Part shown: one piece after another, positions 5,423-6,598 of the stretch
Numbering within the stretch: position 1 is the first letter of the stretch
How the letters are laid out: the number at the start of each line of letters is the position of its first letter
Assembly: GCA_003165855.1 (NCBI GenBank)
Contig: PMXH01000194.1
Location: 349-6,946, forward strand
DNA from: Acidobacteriaceae bacterium
GTDB taxonomy: Bacteria > Acidobacteriota > Terriglobia > Terriglobales > Acidobacteriaceae
Reading direction: 5' to 3'
DNA: 6,598 nt
Program-made: the position numbers and the translations under genes
The notes under the pieces: generated by a model
What the model was told of the DNA's origin: nothing
The model's database searches: none
Seen by the model: only the letters and a program-made list of their open reading frames with translations

Positions 5423-6598
5423 ATGGCCATCCGTTTCGAAAAATTCACTGTAAAAGCGCAGGAAGCCGTTAAGCGCGCGAACGATCTTGCCTCGGAGCAC
5501 GGCAACCCCGAGCTTCTGCCCATCCACCTGCTTGCTGCCTTGCTTGAAGACAAAGAAGGCATTGTTCCACCTGTCCTCGAAAAAATCGGCATCGGTCCGC
5601 AGGCAGTTCTGAACGATCTTTACCGCGACATCGAAAAGCTTCCCAAGGTTTCCGGGGAAGCGGCGCAGGCCGCACTCTCGAACGCCGCCAACAAACTGCT
5701 CGAACAAGCCTTCAAAGAGGCTTCCAACTTCAAAGACGAATACGTCTCCACCGAGCACCTCCTGCTGGCCATCACGCACCTCAAGCAGGACGCTGCCCAG
5801 CAGATTCTTGCCCGCCACGGCGCCACCAATGACGCGATTCTGAAAGCTCTGATCGCCGTCCGCGGTTCGCAGAAAGTGACCGATCAGAATCCCGAAGCCA
5901 AATACCAGGCGCTTGAACGCTATGCCCGTGACCTGACCGAGCAAGCCCGCCGTGGCAAACTCGATCCGGTGATCGGCCGCGACGAAGAAATCCGCCGCGT
6001 GGTACAGGTTCTTTCCCGCCGCACGAAAAATAATCCCGTGCTCATCGGCGAACCCGGCGTAGGCAAGACCGCCATCGTCGAAGGCCTGGCCCAGCGCATT
6101 ATCTCGGGCGATGTGCCGGAGGCTCTCAAGAATAAGCGCGTAGTCGCGCTCGACCTCGCCGGAATGCTGGCCGGAGCAAAGTACCGCGGCGAGTTTGAGG
6201 ACCGCCTCAAGGCCGTCCTGAAAGAAATCGAAGATTCCGCGGGGCAGGTAATCCTGTTCATCGACGAGTTGCACACCCTTGTCGGCGCCGGAGCTGCGGA
6301 AGGCGCAATCGACGCCTCCAACATGCTCAAGCCCGCGCTCGCTCGCGGCGAACTGCGCGCCATCGGCGCCACCACGCTCAACGAGTACCGCAAATACATC
6401 GAAAAAGATGCTGCCCTCGAACGCCGCTTTCAGATCGTTTTCGTCGGCGAGCCCAACGTCGAAGACACCATCGCCATTCTTCGCGGCCTGAAAGAGAAGT
6501 ACGAAGTGCACCACGGAGTCCGCATCAAAGATTCCGCCATCGTCGCCGCTGCCACACTTTCGCATCGCTACATCTCCGACCGCTTCCTGCCCGACAAG
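5423..6598 (+). CDS. clpB: ClpB chaperone (AAA+ disaggregase), 3' end cut by window edge
   Basis: ATP-driven cytoplasmic hexamer that threads aggregated proteins through its central pore, working with DnaK and small Hsps. 392 codons are visible of the usual 860-880. Residues 1-about 145 are the Clp N domain, two repeats beginning near FTVKAQEA and [11 protein letters not shown]1 follows: [28 protein letters not shown] (163-190), Walker A GEPGVGKT (209-216), pore loop AKYRGEFE with Y254, Walker B ILFIDE (277-282), sensor 1 GATT (315-318) and Arg fingers R334-R335 in LERRF. These residues sit a constant three positions after their E. coli ClpB equivalents (K212, Y251, E279, R331/R332), so no insertion or deletion has occurred. 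The middle coiled-coil domain, which separates ClpB from ClpA and ClpC, lies beyond the edge. The beginning and context favour ClpB. No heat-shock promoter or CIRCE element was recognised upstream. Confidence 0.95.
   Translation, partial: MAIRFEKFTVKAQEAVKRANDLASEHGNPELLPIHLLAALLEDKEGIVPPVLEKIGIGPQAVLNDLYRDIEKLPKVSGEAAQAALSNAANKLLEQAFKEASNFKDEYVSTEHLLLAITHLKQDAAQQILARHGATNDAILKALIAVRGSQKVTDQNPEAKYQALERYARDLTEQARRGKLDPVIGRDEEIRRVVQVLSRRTKNNPVLIGEPGVGKTAIVEGLAQRIISGDVPEALKNKRVVALDLAGMLAGAKYRGEFEDRLKAVLKEIEDSAGQVILFIDELHTLVGAGAAEGAIDASNMLKPALARGELRAIGATTLNEYRKYIEKDAALERRFQIVFVGEPNVEDTIAILRGLKEKYEVHHGVRIKDSAIVAAATLSHRYISDRFLPDK

Noticed and set aside
5396..6565. 389-codon open frame on the minus strand opposite clpB
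   Set aside because: It mirrors the conserved ClpB codons, has no recognisable motif and would overlap the clpB ribosome site. It is an antisense shadow.

Overview
The window is a GC-rich bacterial chromosomal segment holding five protein genes and no RNA genes, insertion sequences or CRISPR. Gene content and style (secreted DPP-IV-like peptidase, zinc-ribbon coiled-coil protein beside an RlmI-type methyltransferase, AT-rich repetitive spacers in a GC-rich genome) suggest a Gram-negative soil-type bacterium. Acidobacteriota is my best guess, but this is inference from style and not from a phylogenetic marker.

Layout: (1) 1-2082, minus strand: the first 694 codons of a secreted S9 (DPP-IV family) serine peptidase. 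It is cut by the left window edge at what should be the catalytic Asp. (2) 2083-2226: a 144-bp divergent spacer. A near-consensus parS-like palindrome overlaps the peptidase GTG start, and an extended -10 promoter faces right. (3) 2227-4588, plus strand: a probable two-gene unit, 19 bp apart, of a C4 zinc-ribbon coiled-coil protein with an unusual C-terminal extension and a 23S rRNA cytosine-C5 methyltransferase of the RlmI type. (4) 4589-4723: an AT-rich spacer with a textbook sigma-70 promoter and a 5' UTR that can fold its Shine-Dalgarno sequence into a hairpin. (5) 4724-5236: a small heat-shock protein (Hsp20), followed by a strong intrinsic terminator. (6) 5296-5410: two arms of degenerate 8-bp-period AT-rich repeats in inverted orientation. 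(7) 5423-6598: the first 392 codons of the ClpB disaggregase, open at the right edge.

Functional reading: the right half is a protein-quality-control locus. Hsp20 holds unfolding proteins and ClpB (with DnaK, not in the window) resolves the aggregates. They are adjacent but separated by a terminator, so they are probably transcribed separately. The middle pair points to RNA or ribosome maintenance. The peptidase acts outside the cytoplasm and is probably independent of the rest.

No clearly new multi-gene system is visible. The items most worth checking are non-coding: the parS-like site, the possible RNA thermometer on hsp20, and the 8-bp-period inverted repeat before clpB. The unrecognised C-terminal region of the zinc-ribbon protein is the fourth.
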